Below, one piece after another: positions 51,795 to 60,643 of a DNA stretch of 64,000 nt. The number at the start of each line of letters is the position of its first letter. The first letter of the stretch is position 1. Position numbers and translations under genes: made by a program. The notes beneath the pieces are model-generated. The model did no database searches, had not been told where the DNA came from, and saw nothing but the letters and a program-made list of their open reading frames with translations. This stretch comes from Nocardioides sp. S-1144 (GTDB taxonomy: Bacteria; Actinomycetota; Actinomycetes; Propionibacteriales; Nocardioidaceae): the NCBI RefSeq assembly GCF_005954645.2, contig NZ_CP040695.2, positions 186,001 through 250,000 of the forward strand, given 5' to 3'.

Positions 51795-51822
51795 ATTATG
51801 CGGCATCGACGAATAGTCTTCG
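51795..51822. promoter_or_regulatory. LysR promoter and candidate LysR site
   Basis: CATAAT (51795-51800, minus strand) is the LysR -10. CGAA-TAGTC-TTCG (51810-51822) is a short inverted repeat between it and the MFS promoter. Confidence 0.5.
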
Positions 51823-51834
51823 CGACATCTTTCG

Positions 51835-51864
51835 TTGGACGTGGACAGTCGGTCGGCGCAGACT
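51835..51864 (+). promoter_or_regulatory. Promoter of the MFS gene
   Basis: TTGGAC (51835-51840), 18 bases, CAGACT (51859-51864), six bases before GTG 51871; a leaderless arrangement with a recognisable -35. Confidence 0.6.
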
Positions 51865-51870
51865 CGAGGC

Positions 51871-53100
51871 GTGAACACCACCACGATCCACGTCGTCCCC
51901 GCTCCCGCCGTCACCGGCTCCGCACGCCGCCACGCGGCGGGGTACTGGGTGGTGGCGCTGGCCTTCCTCACCGTGATGGCGTTCGCGACGGTGCCGACGC
52001 CGCTCTACGCGATCTACCAGCAGGAGGCCGGGTTCGCGCCGGCCGTGGTGACCGTCGTCTTCGCCGCGTTCGCGGTCGGGGTGATGGCCAGCCTGGTCCT
52101 CGCCGGGCACCTGAGCGACACGCTCGGACGCCGTCCGCTCATCCTGCTCTCGATCGGCCTCGAGGTGGTCTCGGCCCTGGTCTTCCTGACCTCCACCTCG
52201 CTCCCGGTCCTGCTCGTGGCCCGGCTGGTCTGCGGCATCGGGATCGGCACGCTGACCGCGACCGCGACGGCCCACCTCGGCGAGCTCCGCTCGGTCGCCG
52301 CGCCGGGGGCCGGCCCGCGGCACGCCGCCACGGTCGCCGGCCTGGCCAACATCGGTGGGCTGGCCCTCGGGCCCCTGGTCGGGGGACTGCTGGCCGAGCT
52401 CGCGCCGGCACCTCTCCACACGCCCTACCTGGTGTTCCTGGTGCTCCTGCTGGTCGCGGCCGCCGCCGTCGCGACGGTGCCTGAGACCGTCGCCCGGGCC
52501 GGGACGCAGGTGCCCTACCACCCGCAGCGCGTCGCCGTGCCGCCCGCGGGACGTCCGGCCTTCCGGGCGGCGGGGGCGAGCGCCTTCACCGCCTTCGCCG
52601 TGTTCGGCATGTTCACCGCCCTGGCCCCGACGTTCCTCGTCACCGTCCTGCACCGGACCGACCACCTGCTCGCCGGCACCGTCACCTTCGCGGTCTTCGC
52701 CGCCGCGGCCGCGGCCCAGGTGCTCGCCGGCGGCTGGACGCCTCGCCGCCAGGTGGTGGCCGGCGCCGCGGCGCTCGTCGCCGGGCTCGCGGTGGTCGTC
52801 GTCGGCGCGGTGGACGCGCAGCTCGCGACCTTCCTCGTGGGGGCCGTCGTGGCCGGCGCGGGCGTCGGCCTGGTGTTCCGCTCGGCCGTGGTCCGCGCCG
52901 GTGCCCTGGCCCCGGCCGGCCAGCGGGGCGAGGTGCTGGCCGCCCTCTTCCTGACGGCCTACGCCGGCCTGACCGTCCCGGTGCTCCTGACCGGTGTGGC
53001 GCTGCTGTTCCTGGGCCCGGTCACCGTGCTCGCCGGGTTCGTGGTCGTGACCAGCGCGGCCGTGCTGGCCAGCACCGCCCACAGCCTGCGGTTCGTCTGA
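51871..53100 (+). CDS. MFS transporter (drug/metabolite exporter type)
   Basis: A 409-residue protein with twelve hydrophobic segments. Motif A is GHLSDTLGRRPLIL in loop 2-3, and the loop 4-5 region is ARLVCGIGIGTLTATATAHLGEL. The overall layout (YAIYQQEAGF, then a long second half without charged pores) is of the drug/proton antiporter type. It would export a small hydrophobic compound. Divergent LysR control is typical. The GTG start is chosen from the promoter at 51835-51864. Confidence 0.9.
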   Translation: MNTTTIHVVPAPAVTGSARRHAAGYWVVALAFLTVMAFATVPTPLYAIYQQEAGFAPAVVTVVFAAFAVGVMASLVLAGHLSDTLGRRPLILLSIGLEVVSALVFLTSTSLPVLLVARLVCGIGIGTLTATATAHLGELRSVAAPGAGPRHAATVAGLANIGGLALGPLVGGLLAELAPAPLHTPYLVFLVLLLVAAAAVATVPETVARAGTQVPYHPQRVAVPPAGRPAFRAAGASAFTAFAVFGMFTALAPTFLVTVLHRTDHLLAGTVTFAVFAAAAAAQVLAGGWTPRRQVVAGAAALVAGLAVVVVGAVDAQLATFLVGAVVAGAGVGLVFRSAVVRAGALAPAGQRGEVLAALFLTAYAGLTVPVLLTGVALLFLGPVTVLAGFVVVTSAAVLASTAHSLRFV

Positions 53101-53127
53101 CCCGCCTCGGTCGCAGCCGACGCGGCG

Positions 53128-54312
53128 TCAGTCGGCCGGCAGCAGGTCGGTGCGCTCGGCGGCGAGCAGGACGGCGCCGACGAGCGAGGCGCGGCGGCCG
53201 AGGCTGCTGGCCACGACCGGGGTCGCGGCGACGGCGTCCAGGGCGTGCCGGCGCAGGCCGACCCGGGCCGACTCGAGGAGCAGGTCGCCGGCGCGGGCCA
53301 GGTCGCCGCCGACGACGATGAGGGCGGGGTTGAAGAGGTTGACCAGGCTGCCCAGGCCCCAGCCGAGGTGGAGGCCGGCGTCCTCGAGGCTGCGCAGGGC
53401 CGACACGTTGCCCCGGCGGGCCTCGTCGATGACCTCGTCGAGGGTCGCGCCCGGCATCTGGGTGGCCATCAGCTCGAGCACGCTGCCCGTGGAGGCGTAG
53501 GTCTCCAGGCAGCCGCGACTGCCGCACCGGCAGACCGGTCCCTGCTCGTCGACGGTCAGGTGGCCGACCTCGCCGGCCGTGCCGCTGGCGCCGTGGAAGA
53601 GGTGGCCGTTGATGATGATGCCGGATCCGACGCCCGAGGAGAGCTTGAGGTAGACCGAGGTGGCGTGGCCGCGGGCGCTGCCCAGCCGGTGCTCGGCGAG
53701 GGCGCCGAGGTTGGCGTCGTTCTCGATGTGCACCGGGCCCGCGAAGCGCTCCTCGGCGACCTGGCGGGCGTTGACGCCGACCCAGCCGGGGAGGATCGCG
53801 GACGAGCGGACGACGTCGTCGATCACGGGCGCGGGCAGGCCGAGGCCGGTGGTCCGCACCGAGCCGGCGTCGAGGCCGAGCCCCGCGAGCAGGGCGTCGA
53901 GCATGTCCGCCGCGCACGTGAGGCCCTCGTCGTGCCCGTGCGCCGGGTCGAGGGGGCGGTGCTGCTCGCCGAGCAGCTGGCCGGTGAGGTCGCCGACGGC
54001 GACCGAGACGTGGCTGTGGCCGAAGTCGATGCCGGCGACCACGCCGGCGCCCGGGGCGAGCTGCACCGTGGTGCCGCGGCGGCCGCTGCCCGGCACGGTC
54101 GTGACCAGGCCCGCCGCGGCGAGCTCGCGCACGATGCTCGACACCGTCGCCGGCGCGAGCCCGGTGGTCCGGGCCAGGTCGGCCTGGGTGATGTGCGGCT
54201 CGTCGGTGTGGTCGAGGTCCGCGCCCTGCGCCTGGAGCACGTCGAGCACGCGCCGCTGGTTCGCCGTGCGCAGCGAGGCGGTGGAACCCGGGGCCGGGTC
54301 GACGGACGACAT
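53128..54312 (-). CDS. ROK family transcriptional regulator
   Basis: A 394-residue protein: N-terminal winged helix (ANQRRVLDVLQ...ITQADLARTTGLAPATVSSIVREL) then a ROK sugar-kinase fold with GVVAGIDFGHSHVSVAVGDL and the zinc site GPVCRCGSRGCLETYAS. ENDANLGALAEHRLG has the catalytic-type aspartate. It would bind a sugar and control the divergent sugar ABC importer, like XylR/NagC-type repressors. The ATG has CACAGT seven bases upstream and a TTGACG -35, so it is probably leaderless. Confidence 0.92.
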   Translation of the reverse strand: MSSVDPAPGSTASLRTANQRRVLDVLQAQGADLDHTDEPHITQADLARTTGLAPATVSSIVRELAAAGLVTTVPGSGRRGTTVQLAPGAGVVAGIDFGHSHVSVAVGDLTGQLLGEQHRPLDPAHGHDEGLTCAADMLDALLAGLGLDAGSVRTTGLGLPAPVIDDVVRSSAILPGWVGVNARQVAEERFAGPVHIENDANLGALAEHRLGSARGHATSVYLKLSSGVGSGIIINGHLFHGASGTAGEVGHLTVDEQGPVCRCGSRGCLETYASTGSVLELMATQMPGATLDEVIDEARRGNVSALRSLEDAGLHLGWGLGSLVNLFNPALIVVGGDLARAGDLLLESARVGLRRHALDAVAATPVVASSLGRRASLVGAVLLAAERTDLLPAD

Positions 54313-54341
54313 GGCCCGAACTGTGCTGGACGACCCATCTT

Positions 54342-54433
54342 GTCGTCAAGGTGTGGTCGATAAACCGCCGAATCGCCGATCTTCGGCGATTTTGCGTTCA
54401 TGTCTTGACGACTACCGCGTGACCGACAACACT
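54342..54433. promoter_or_regulatory. Divergent promoters with nested inverted repeats (ROK/sugar ABC)
   Basis: Plus promoter: TTGACG 54405-54410, 17 bases, AACACT 54428-54433. Minus promoter: TTGACG 54344-54349, 18 bases, CACAGT 54320-54325. The -35 boxes lie in outer arms GTCGTCAAG (54342-54350) and CTTGACGAC (54404-54412). Between them is a perfect AATCGCCGA-TCT-TCGGCGATT (54371-54391), the probable ROK operator. Confidence 0.75.
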
Positions 54434-54480
54434 TCGAGCACCAGTGGCGCCCGTCGCCCGAACTCATGCAGGAGGAATCC

Positions 54481-55695
54481 GTGTCTTCATTCATCCGCCG
54501 CGCCGCCCTCGCCGGGGCAGCGCTCACGCTGTCCGTCGGACCGTTGGCGGCCTGTGGCTCCGACGACGGCGGCGACGACGGCGGCGGCGGGGGTGCCGGC
54601 GGCAGCGCCGACATCACCGGCGCCTGCAGCCTCGACAGCCCGCCGATGAGCGAGGCGAAGATGCCCGAGGGTGGCGACGCCGGCAAGGCCACCGGCAAGG
54701 TCGGCGTGATCCTGCCCGACACCACCTCGTCGACGCGCTACGAGACCTACGACGCCCCGCTGCTCGAGGAGGCGCTCTCCGCCGCCGGGCTGACCCCCGA
54801 CATCCAGAACGCGCAGGGGGACATCAACAAGTTCACCTCGCTCGCGCAGAACATGATCGGTGCCGGCGTCAAGGTGCTCATCATCGACTCGATCGACGCC
54901 GCCTCCGGCGCCGGCGTGGAGAAGCAGGCCGACGAGGCCGGCGTCCCGGTCATCGACTACGACCGCGTCAACCTCGGTGGCACCGCGCCCTACTACGTCT
55001 CGTTCGACAACGAGGACGTCGGCCGCCTCCAGGCCCAGACCCTGGTCGACTGCCTCGACGCCAGCGGTGCGGAGAACCCGAACATCATCATGATGAACGG
55101 CGGCACCGACGTCGACAACAACGCCGTCCTCTTCATGAAGGGCGCCCACGCGGTGCTCGACCCGCTGGCCGACGAGGGCAAGCTGACCATCACCCAGGAG
55201 GCGACGGTCAAGGGCTGGAAGGTCGAGAACGCCGCCCCGACGTTCCAGCAGGCCTTCACCGCCGTCAACGGCGAGGTCGACGGCGTGCTCGCCGCCAACG
55301 ACGACATCGCCAACGCCGTCATCGGTGTGCTCAAGACCAACGGTCTCGACGGCAGCGTCGTCGTCACCGGCCAGGACGCCGGCGTCCAGGGTCTGCAGAA
55401 CATCATCACCGGCACCCAGAGCATGACGGTCTTCAAGGACGTCAAGCTCGAGGCGAACGCCGCCGCCCAGCTCGCCATCGCGGTCGCCGCCGGCACCGAC
55501 CCCGCCGACGCGGGTCTCGAGCTGGCGCCGTTCGAGGACCCGGAGGCTCCCGACCACGACCTGCAGGCGCTCCTGCTGCCGGCCCAGGTCATCACCCAGG
55601 CCAACGTCGCCGACGTGATCGACGCCGGTGCGCTCAGCGCCGACGAGATCTGCCAGGGCATCGAGGCGGACTGCGAGGAGCTCGGGATCTCCTGA
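54481..55695 (+). CDS. Sugar ABC transporter substrate-binding lipoprotein
   Basis: A 404-residue protein. The lipobox PLAAC puts Cys25 as lipidation site, followed by an acidic, glycine-rich linker (SDDGGDDGGGGG). The mature part is the periplasmic-binding fold of the ribose/xylose type: KVGVILPDTTSSTRYETYDAPLLEEAL, VKVLIIDSIDAASGAGVEKQADEAGVPVIDYDRVN, VDGVLAANDDIANAVIGVLK and VVTGQDAGVQGLQNIITGTQSMTVFKD. It is similar to XylF. GTG 54481 is chosen because CAGGAGGAATCC precedes it. It is the first gene of the operon. Confidence 0.93.
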   Translation: MSSFIRRAALAGAALTLSVGPLAACGSDDGGDDGGGGGAGGSADITGACSLDSPPMSEAKMPEGGDAGKATGKVGVILPDTTSSTRYETYDAPLLEEALSAAGLTPDIQNAQGDINKFTSLAQNMIGAGVKVLIIDSIDAASGAGVEKQADEAGVPVIDYDRVNLGGTAPYYVSFDNEDVGRLQAQTLVDCLDASGAENPNIIMMNGGTDVDNNAVLFMKGAHAVLDPLADEGKLTITQEATVKGWKVENAAPTFQQAFTAVNGEVDGVLAANDDIANAVIGVLKTNGLDGSVVVTGQDAGVQGLQNIITGTQSMTVFKDVKLEANAAAQLAIAVAAGTDPADAGLELAPFEDPEAPDHDLQALLLPAQVITQANVADVIDAGALSADEICQGIEADCEELGIS

Positions 55696-55725
55696 TCCCG
55701 TCCGGGAGCCCTCGGGCGCCCGGCT

Positions 55726-55775
55726 CCCAGCCCCACCCAGCTGCACCCAGCTGCACCCAGCTCCACCCAGCGCCA
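55726..55775 (+). repeat. Five 10-bp direct repeats before an intercistronic hairpin
   Basis: CCCAGCCCCA, CCCAGCTGCA (twice), CCCAGCTCCA, CCCAGCGCCA in exact 10-base phase between the binding-protein and ATPase genes. Confidence 0.85.
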
Positions 55776-55776
55776 C

Positions 55777-55808
55777 ACGGTGGCCGGGCCGACCGGCCCG
55801 GCCACCGT
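55777..55808 (+). terminator. Intercistronic 14-bp hairpin
   Basis: ACGGTGGCCGGGCC pairs perfectly with GGCCCGGCCACCGT around GACC. Inside the operon it could partly terminate transcription or protect the binding-protein mRNA from 3' decay. Confidence 0.75.
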
Positions 55809-55856
55809 CGTGCGCGCCCCTCCCGCACCTCGCACGCTCATCCGAAAGGCCGGACC

Positions 55857-56636
55857 GTGTCCGAACCGCTCCTCTCGGCCCGGGGGCTCAACAAGAGCTT
55901 CGGGCCCGTCCACGTGCTGCACGACGTCGACTTCGACGTCTACCCCGGCGAGGTCACCGCGCTCGTCGGTGACAACGGCGCCGGCAAGTCGACCCTGGTG
56001 AAGTGCTTCGCCGGCATCAACAGCATCGACTCCGGTCAGATCACCTTCGAGGGCCAGCCGGTGACCATCGCCGACCCCCGCGCCGCCAGCGGCCTCGGCA
56101 TCGAGTTCGTCTACCAGGACCTCGCGCTGGCCGACAACCTCGACATCACCCAGAACATGTTCCTCGGCCGCGAGATCCGCACGATGGGCATGTTCCTCGC
56201 CGACGGGCAGATGGAGCGCAAGGCGCGCGAGACCCTCGCCAGCCTCTCGGTGCGCACGGTGTCGTCGGTGCGCCAGCAGGTCGCGAACCTCTCCGGCGGC
56301 CAGCGCCAGACCGTCGCCATCGCCAAGGCCGTGCTGTGGAACAGCAAGGTCGTCTTCCTCGACGAGCCGACCGCTGCCCTCGGCGTCGCGCAGACCCGTC
56401 AGGTCCTCGACCTCGTGCGGCGCCTGGCCGACCAGGGCCGCGGCGTCGTGCTGATCTCGCACAACATGAACGACGTCATGGAGGTCGCCGACCGGGTCGC
56501 CGCGCTCTTCCTGGGCCGCGTCGCCGCCGAGGTGAAGACGACCGACACGAGCACCACCCAGATCGTCGAGCTCATCACGTCGGGCCGCACCGGCGACCTG
56601 GGCCTCAGCAAGGCAACCGCGAACGAGGTCATGTGA
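55857..56636 (+). CDS. Sugar ABC transporter ATP-binding protein (single-domain)
   Basis: A 259-residue ATPase: Walker A GDNGAGKST (38-46), Q-loop EFVYQDLALADNLD, signature LSGGQRQTV, Walker B VVFLDEPTAAL and LISHNMNDV. It is half the size of two-domain XylG/RbsA and resembles single-domain FrcA-type ATPases. GTG start with GAAAGGCC upstream. TGATG overlap with the permease gene. Confidence 0.92.
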   Translation: MSEPLLSARGLNKSFGPVHVLHDVDFDVYPGEVTALVGDNGAGKSTLVKCFAGINSIDSGQITFEGQPVTIADPRAASGLGIEFVYQDLALADNLDITQNMFLGREIRTMGMFLADGQMERKARETLASLSVRTVSSVRQQVANLSGGQRQTVAIAKAVLWNSKVVFLDEPTAALGVAQTRQVLDLVRRLADQGRGVVLISHNMNDVMEVADRVAALFLGRVAAEVKTTDTSTTQIVELITSGRTGDLGLSKATANEVM

Positions 56637-58060
56637 TGAGCACCGAGACCCCCTCTCCCAGCCTCGACAAGCCCGAGCGCGCCGGCGAGTTCTCCCTCGA
56701 CGTCGAGGAGCGCTCCATCGGCGGCGCCCTGACCGGCTGGGTCACCAAGCTGCGCACCGGCGACCCGGGGGCCCTGCCCTCGGTGCTCGGCCTGGTCGTG
56801 CTCGGCGTGATCTTCATGCAGGTCAGCGAGGCGTTCCTGACCAAGTACAACATCGGCAACCTGCCCGGCCAGGGCGTCTACATCGCGGTGATCGCGATGG
56901 GCCTGGTCTTCGTGCTGCTGCTCGGCGAGATCGACCTGTCGGCCGGCACCGCCGGTGGCATGTGCGCGGCCCTCGCCGCGGTCGCGGTCTTCGACGGCGA
57001 CCTGAAGGACGGTCTGCCGTCGTTCATGTACTGGGCGCTGATCGCCGGGCTGCTCGTCGCCATCGGCCTCGCGGTCTGGGTCCACGCCTGGTCCGCCGCG
57101 GTCGTCGTCCTGGTCGGGCTCGTGCTGGTCGCGACCAACCAGACGCAGCACCTGGTGCTCGCCCTCGTGGCCGCCGTCTGCATCGGCACCGCGATCGGGG
57201 TGGCCAACGGCATCCTGGTCGCGAAGGTCGGCATCCCCAGCTTCGTCGTCACCCTCGCGCTCTTCCTCGCGTGGCAGGGCGTGCTTCAGTTCGCCCTCGA
57301 CGGCCGCCCGGTCAACACGTCGAACTACGACTTCTGGCACGACCTGACCTACGGCACCCTGAGCCCGACGCAGAGCTGGGTCTTCACCCTCGTCGTGGTG
57401 CTGGGCTACCTCGCCTTCACCCTGGTCACGACCCTGCGCGCCAAGGCCGCCCACCTGACCCACGACGCCGTCAGCCTGGTCCTGATGCGCGGCGGCATCA
57501 TCGCCGCGGTCGGCATCGTGCTCACGATCCTGGCCAACCAGAACCGCAACCCCAACCCGCGCTCGCGGCTGGTGATCCAGGGCATCCCGTGGGCGGTCGT
57601 GATCGCGGTGCTGCTCATGATCGCCTGCGCGATCGCGCTGACCCGCACCACCTGGGGCCGGCACCTCTACGCCACCGGCGGCAACGCCGAGGCCGCCCGC
57701 CGCGCCGGCATCGACGTCGTCCACATGAAGGTGACCGCCTTCGCGCTGTGCTCCGCCTTCGGTGCGATGGGTGGCGTGCTGCTCGCCTCGTCGCAGTCCT
57801 CGGCCTCGCTCGACCTCGGCTCGGGCAACGTGCTGCTCTTCTCGGTGGCGGCCGCCGTCATCGGTGGCACGTCGCTCTTCGGTGGCCGCGGCAAGCCGCG
57901 CGACGCCATCCTCGGCGCCCTGGTGATCGTGATCATCCCGAACGGTCTCGGCCTGCGGCCCAGCCTGGGAGCCCAGTGGCAGCAGGTCATCACCGGCGTC
58001 GTGCTGCTGCTCGCCGCCGCGATCGACGCCGTCTCGCGACGGCGGGCCCGGCGCTCCTGA
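56636..58060 (+). CDS. Sugar ABC transporter permease (XylH-like)
   Basis: A 474-residue permease of the BPD_transp_2 type with about twelve helices. It has VFVLLLGEIDLSAGTAGGMCAAL (the conserved GEIDLS turn), GIPSFVVTLALFLAWQG, LYATGGNAEAARRAGID and GTSLFGGRGKPRDAILGALVI. The cytoplasmic N-terminus of about 35 residues is charged. It forms the channel as a homodimer with the ATPase and binding protein. The operon ends here with a strong hairpin at 58067. Confidence 0.92.
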   Translation: MSTETPSPSLDKPERAGEFSLDVEERSIGGALTGWVTKLRTGDPGALPSVLGLVVLGVIFMQVSEAFLTKYNIGNLPGQGVYIAVIAMGLVFVLLLGEIDLSAGTAGGMCAALAAVAVFDGDLKDGLPSFMYWALIAGLLVAIGLAVWVHAWSAAVVVLVGLVLVATNQTQHLVLALVAAVCIGTAIGVANGILVAKVGIPSFVVTLALFLAWQGVLQFALDGRPVNTSNYDFWHDLTYGTLSPTQSWVFTLVVVLGYLAFTLVTTLRAKAAHLTHDAVSLVLMRGGIIAAVGIVLTILANQNRNPNPRSRLVIQGIPWAVVIAVLLMIACAIALTRTTWGRHLYATGGNAEAARRAGIDVVHMKVTAFALCSAFGAMGGVLLASSQSSASLDLGSGNVLLFSVAAAVIGGTSLFGGRGKPRDAILGALVIVIIPNGLGLRPSLGAQWQQVITGVVLLLAAAIDAVSRRRARRS

Positions 58061-58066
58061 CGGCAC

Positions 58067-58093
58067 GTGACGGGTCGGTCACCGACCCGTCAC
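58067..58093. terminator. Terminator of the sugar ABC operon
   Basis: GTGACGGGTCGG-TCA-CCGACCCGTCAC, perfect 12-bp stem, between convergent genes; it shares the ACGGGTCGG core with the katG terminator. Confidence 0.85.
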
Positions 58094-58115
58094 GCGCCGT
58101 CCCCGGGTGGGGGCC

Positions 58116-58685
58116 TCAGCGCTCCGGTGGCGGGGCCACCGAGCGGACCCACATGCGCGCGATCTGGTCGACGCACGAGTCGTCGAGCCGGTAGAGCGTG
58201 AGGGAGAAGATCACCGCGGTCCCGAGCGCGGTGCGCGCCACGAGGTAGTCGAGGTCGGGGTCGATCTCGCCCCGGTCCAGGCCCCGCTGCCAGATCGGCC
58301 GCATGTACACGTCCGAGGACCCGCCGACGGTGTCCTGGAACACGCGGTTGGCGGCGTCGTCGGCGATGGCCCGTCCGACCTGCGGCCCGAGGGTGGCCCG
58401 GATCGTCGGGGTGTTGACGGTGGGGACCACGCCCCGCACCACCGCCTGGATGTCGCCCAGCAGGCTCCCGGTGTCGACCGGCTCGACCGGGATGGAGGCG
58501 CGGGCGTTGACCGCCATCACGACCTCGTCACGGTTGGCGTAGCGGCGGTAGATGGTGGGCTTGCCCACCCCGGCTCTCTCGGCGATGGCCTCCATCGTCA
58601 GCCCGGCGTAGCCGTGCTCGGCGATGAGGTCGTCGGTCGCGTCGAGGATCCGTTCCTCGATGAGCGGGTCACGCGGGCGGGCCAT
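58116..58685 (-). CDS. TetR family regulator
   Basis: A 189-residue protein: ERILDATDDLIAEHGYAGLTMEAIAERAGVGKPTIYRRYANRDEV is the DNA-binding domain (landmark); the C-terminal half is of the TetR_C_11 type. RBS AGGAGGA precedes ATG 58685. It lies downstream of, and in the same direction as, the ELWxxDGT gene, and a palindrome at that gene's promoter (60515-60529) could be its site. The ligand is unknown. Confidence 0.86.
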   Translation of the reverse strand: MARPRDPLIEERILDATDDLIAEHGYAGLTMEAIAERAGVGKPTIYRRYANRDEVVMAVNARASIPVEPVDTGSLLGDIQAVVRGVVPTVNTPTIRATLGPQVGRAIADDAANRVFQDTVGGSSDVYMRPIWQRGLDRGEIDPDLDYLVARTALGTAVIFSLTLYRLDDSCVDQIARMWVRSVAPPPER

Positions 58686-58753
58686 GGGTCCTCCTGGTCG
58701 TCGCAGCCATCGTCCACCGTGGGTGGTGGGGCCGTGGTGTCGGGCATGCCGAC

Positions 58754-58782
58754 AGCGGCCGGGCCCGAGGGGCCCGACCGCT
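58754..58782 (-). terminator. Terminator of the ELWxxDGT gene
   Basis: AGCGG-C-CGGGCCC pairs with GGGCCCG-A-CCGCT around GAG, between that gene's stop and the TetR start. Confidence 0.7.
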
Positions 58783-58802
58783 GCGGTCGTCGTCGATGGT
58801 GC

Positions 58803-60479
58803 TCAGCCCTTCGTGACCTTGCCGGTCGCGGAGGACGTGCGCTCCACCGGGTTGTGGCCGGCCAGCGCGCCGGTGACGCGCACGCGGATCTTCTTGCCCC
58901 GGTCGGCCTTCTTGACCTGGTAGGTCGTCTTGGTGGCCCCGGCGATCGGCTTGCCGTTGCGCAGCCAGCGGAAGGTCAGGGATGCGCCCGGCTCCCACGA
59001 ACCGGCCTTCGCGGCCAGCTTGGAGCCTGCGCGCAGCTTGCCCTTGGTCTTCTTGGTGATCTTGGGCGTGGCCGCGTCGACGGTGAACCAGCCCTGCACG
59101 TCGTGCGCGACCAGCGTGGGCTTGCCCTCGACGAGCGTGCGGAACACGACCCGGGGTCCGACGGCGACCAGGGCCTGGGCGCTGCCCTGGTTGCCCGGGA
59201 CGACGTCCTTGACCTGGTCGGTCCCGCCGGCGGTCCCGTTGCTCACCCAGGGCTCGGTGCCCGTCGCGGCGGTGTCGCCGCCGAAGGCGAGGAAGCGGCC
59301 GTTGGCGACCAGCGGGCCCACGACCCCGTTGTCGGTCCCGGCGGCGATCTCCTCGACCTTGACGGTCCCGGACTCGGTGCCGTCCGAGGTGTAGAGCTCG
59401 CGGCCGGAGCCCTGCGTCTCCGCGACGAAGTAGGCCCGTCCCGCGACGTCGACGATGTCGGTGGGGTTGCTGCTGAAGGTGGCGATGTCGCGCACCAGCC
59501 CGGTCGTCGCGGCCGTGCCGGCGGTGGCGAGCAGCTCGCGGCCCTTGCCGGGCAGGGTGCCGGCGTAGAAGACCTTCGACCCCACGCGCGCCAGGTCGTT
59601 GATGGTGCTGTCGGCGGTGCCGGGAGTGGCGTCCTCGACCAGGACGGTCCCGGCCGGGGTGCCGTTGCTGCGCCACAGCTCCCGGCCCTCGTCGGGTGTG
59701 TCGGCCGTGAACACCACGGTGCCGCCCGCGAGGTGGGTGATCTCCTCCGGTGCGCTCGACTTGACGCCCGGGACGATGTCGATGAACTGGGTGCCACCGT
59801 CGGTCCCGTCGGTGCGCACGAGCTCGGAGCCCACCCCGGGGGTGAACGTGTGGAGGAAGGCCACGCCGTGGGCCGCGGTGATGTCGGAGATGATGCTGCC
59901 GTTCACGCCCGGTGTCAGGTCCTCGACCAGCTCGGTCGTGGCCTCGGTGCCGCGGCTCGTCCACAGCTCGGACCCGTGGAACCCGTCGGTCGCCTTGAGG
60001 AGCAGCCGGTCCCCGAAGGCGGTCAGCTCCCCGGGGGAGGAGCCTCCGGCGCCCGGGTGGATGTTCTCGACCAACGAGGTGCCGGCCGCAGTGCCGTCGG
60101 TGACCCACAGCTCTCTTCCGGCGGGGAACGTCGTGGCCACGAAGTACACGCGCGAGCCGACCCGGGTGAACTCCGCCGGCGAGCTGTCGCCGGCGCCGGG
60201 GGCCAGGTCCTTGAGCATCGTGGTGCCCGCGGCGGTGCCGTCGGAGATGAACGGCTCGAGACCGCCGGTCTCGGCCTCGGCGGCGAACAGGAACCGGTTG
60301 CCGAGGACGGCGATCTCCTGGTCGGCCGACATCGTGGTGAAGGTCTTCACGACGGTCGGCGAGGTGTTGCCGTGGGCCGAGGCCGGCGTCGCGCCGGCGG
60401 TCACGGCCAGGGCGGCCAGTCCGACGGCGGCGGCGCACAGCCCCGCCACGGTGGTGCGGGGGTTCGGGTGGGCATGCAT
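58803..60479 (-). CDS. Secreted ELWxxDGT-repeat protein
   Basis: A 558-residue protein with a signal peptide (TTVAGLCAAAVGLAALAVTAGATPASA, cut near residue 35). Eight ELWxxDGT-type repeats follow (for example ELWVTDGTAAGT, ELWRSNGTPAGT, ELYTSDGTESGT) spaced about 48-50 residues, forming a likely beta-propeller. The last about 85 residues (KLAAKAGSWEPGASLTFRWLRNGKPI) are an immunoglobulin-like domain, positively charged. It would act at the cell surface or outside; function unknown. The ATG at 60479 is preferred over one ten codons upstream because CAGGAG lies before it. Confidence 0.88.
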   Translation of the reverse strand: MHAHPNPRTTVAGLCAAAVGLAALAVTAGATPASAHGNTSPTVVKTFTTMSADQEIAVLGNRFLFAAEAETGGLEPFISDGTAAGTTMLKDLAPGAGDSSPAEFTRVGSRVYFVATTFPAGRELWVTDGTAAGTSLVENIHPGAGGSSPGELTAFGDRLLLKATDGFHGSELWTSRGTEATTELVEDLTPGVNGSIISDITAAHGVAFLHTFTPGVGSELVRTDGTDGGTQFIDIVPGVKSSAPEEITHLAGGTVVFTADTPDEGRELWRSNGTPAGTVLVEDATPGTADSTINDLARVGSKVFYAGTLPGKGRELLATAGTAATTGLVRDIATFSSNPTDIVDVAGRAYFVAETQGSGRELYTSDGTESGTVKVEEIAAGTDNGVVGPLVANGRFLAFGGDTAATGTEPWVSNGTAGGTDQVKDVVPGNQGSAQALVAVGPRVVFRTLVEGKPTLVAHDVQGWFTVDAATPKITKKTKGKLRAGSKLAAKAGSWEPGASLTFRWLRNGKPIAGATKTTYQVKKADRGKKIRVRVTGALAGHNPVERTSSATGKVTKG

Positions 60480-60514
60480 GGTGTCTGTCTCCTGAGGTGG
60501 GTGGTTCATGTTTA

Positions 60515-60529
60515 GTTACGTGTCGTAAC
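60515..60529. promoter_or_regulatory. Palindrome upstream of the ELWxxDGT gene
   Basis: GTTACG-TGT-CGTAAC, perfect 6-base arms in the A+T-rich promoter zone; a candidate site for the TetR at 58116-58685. Confidence 0.6.
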
Positions 60530-60643
60530 GTAATGGAACGGAGGGAGGAGCGCCAGGGGGTTCCACCACTGGTCTGGACCACCCGCCCCGGCGACGGCGT
60601 CGGACCTGCCCCGCGGGGTGGACCGGGCCGTCCGCGCGGTCCG

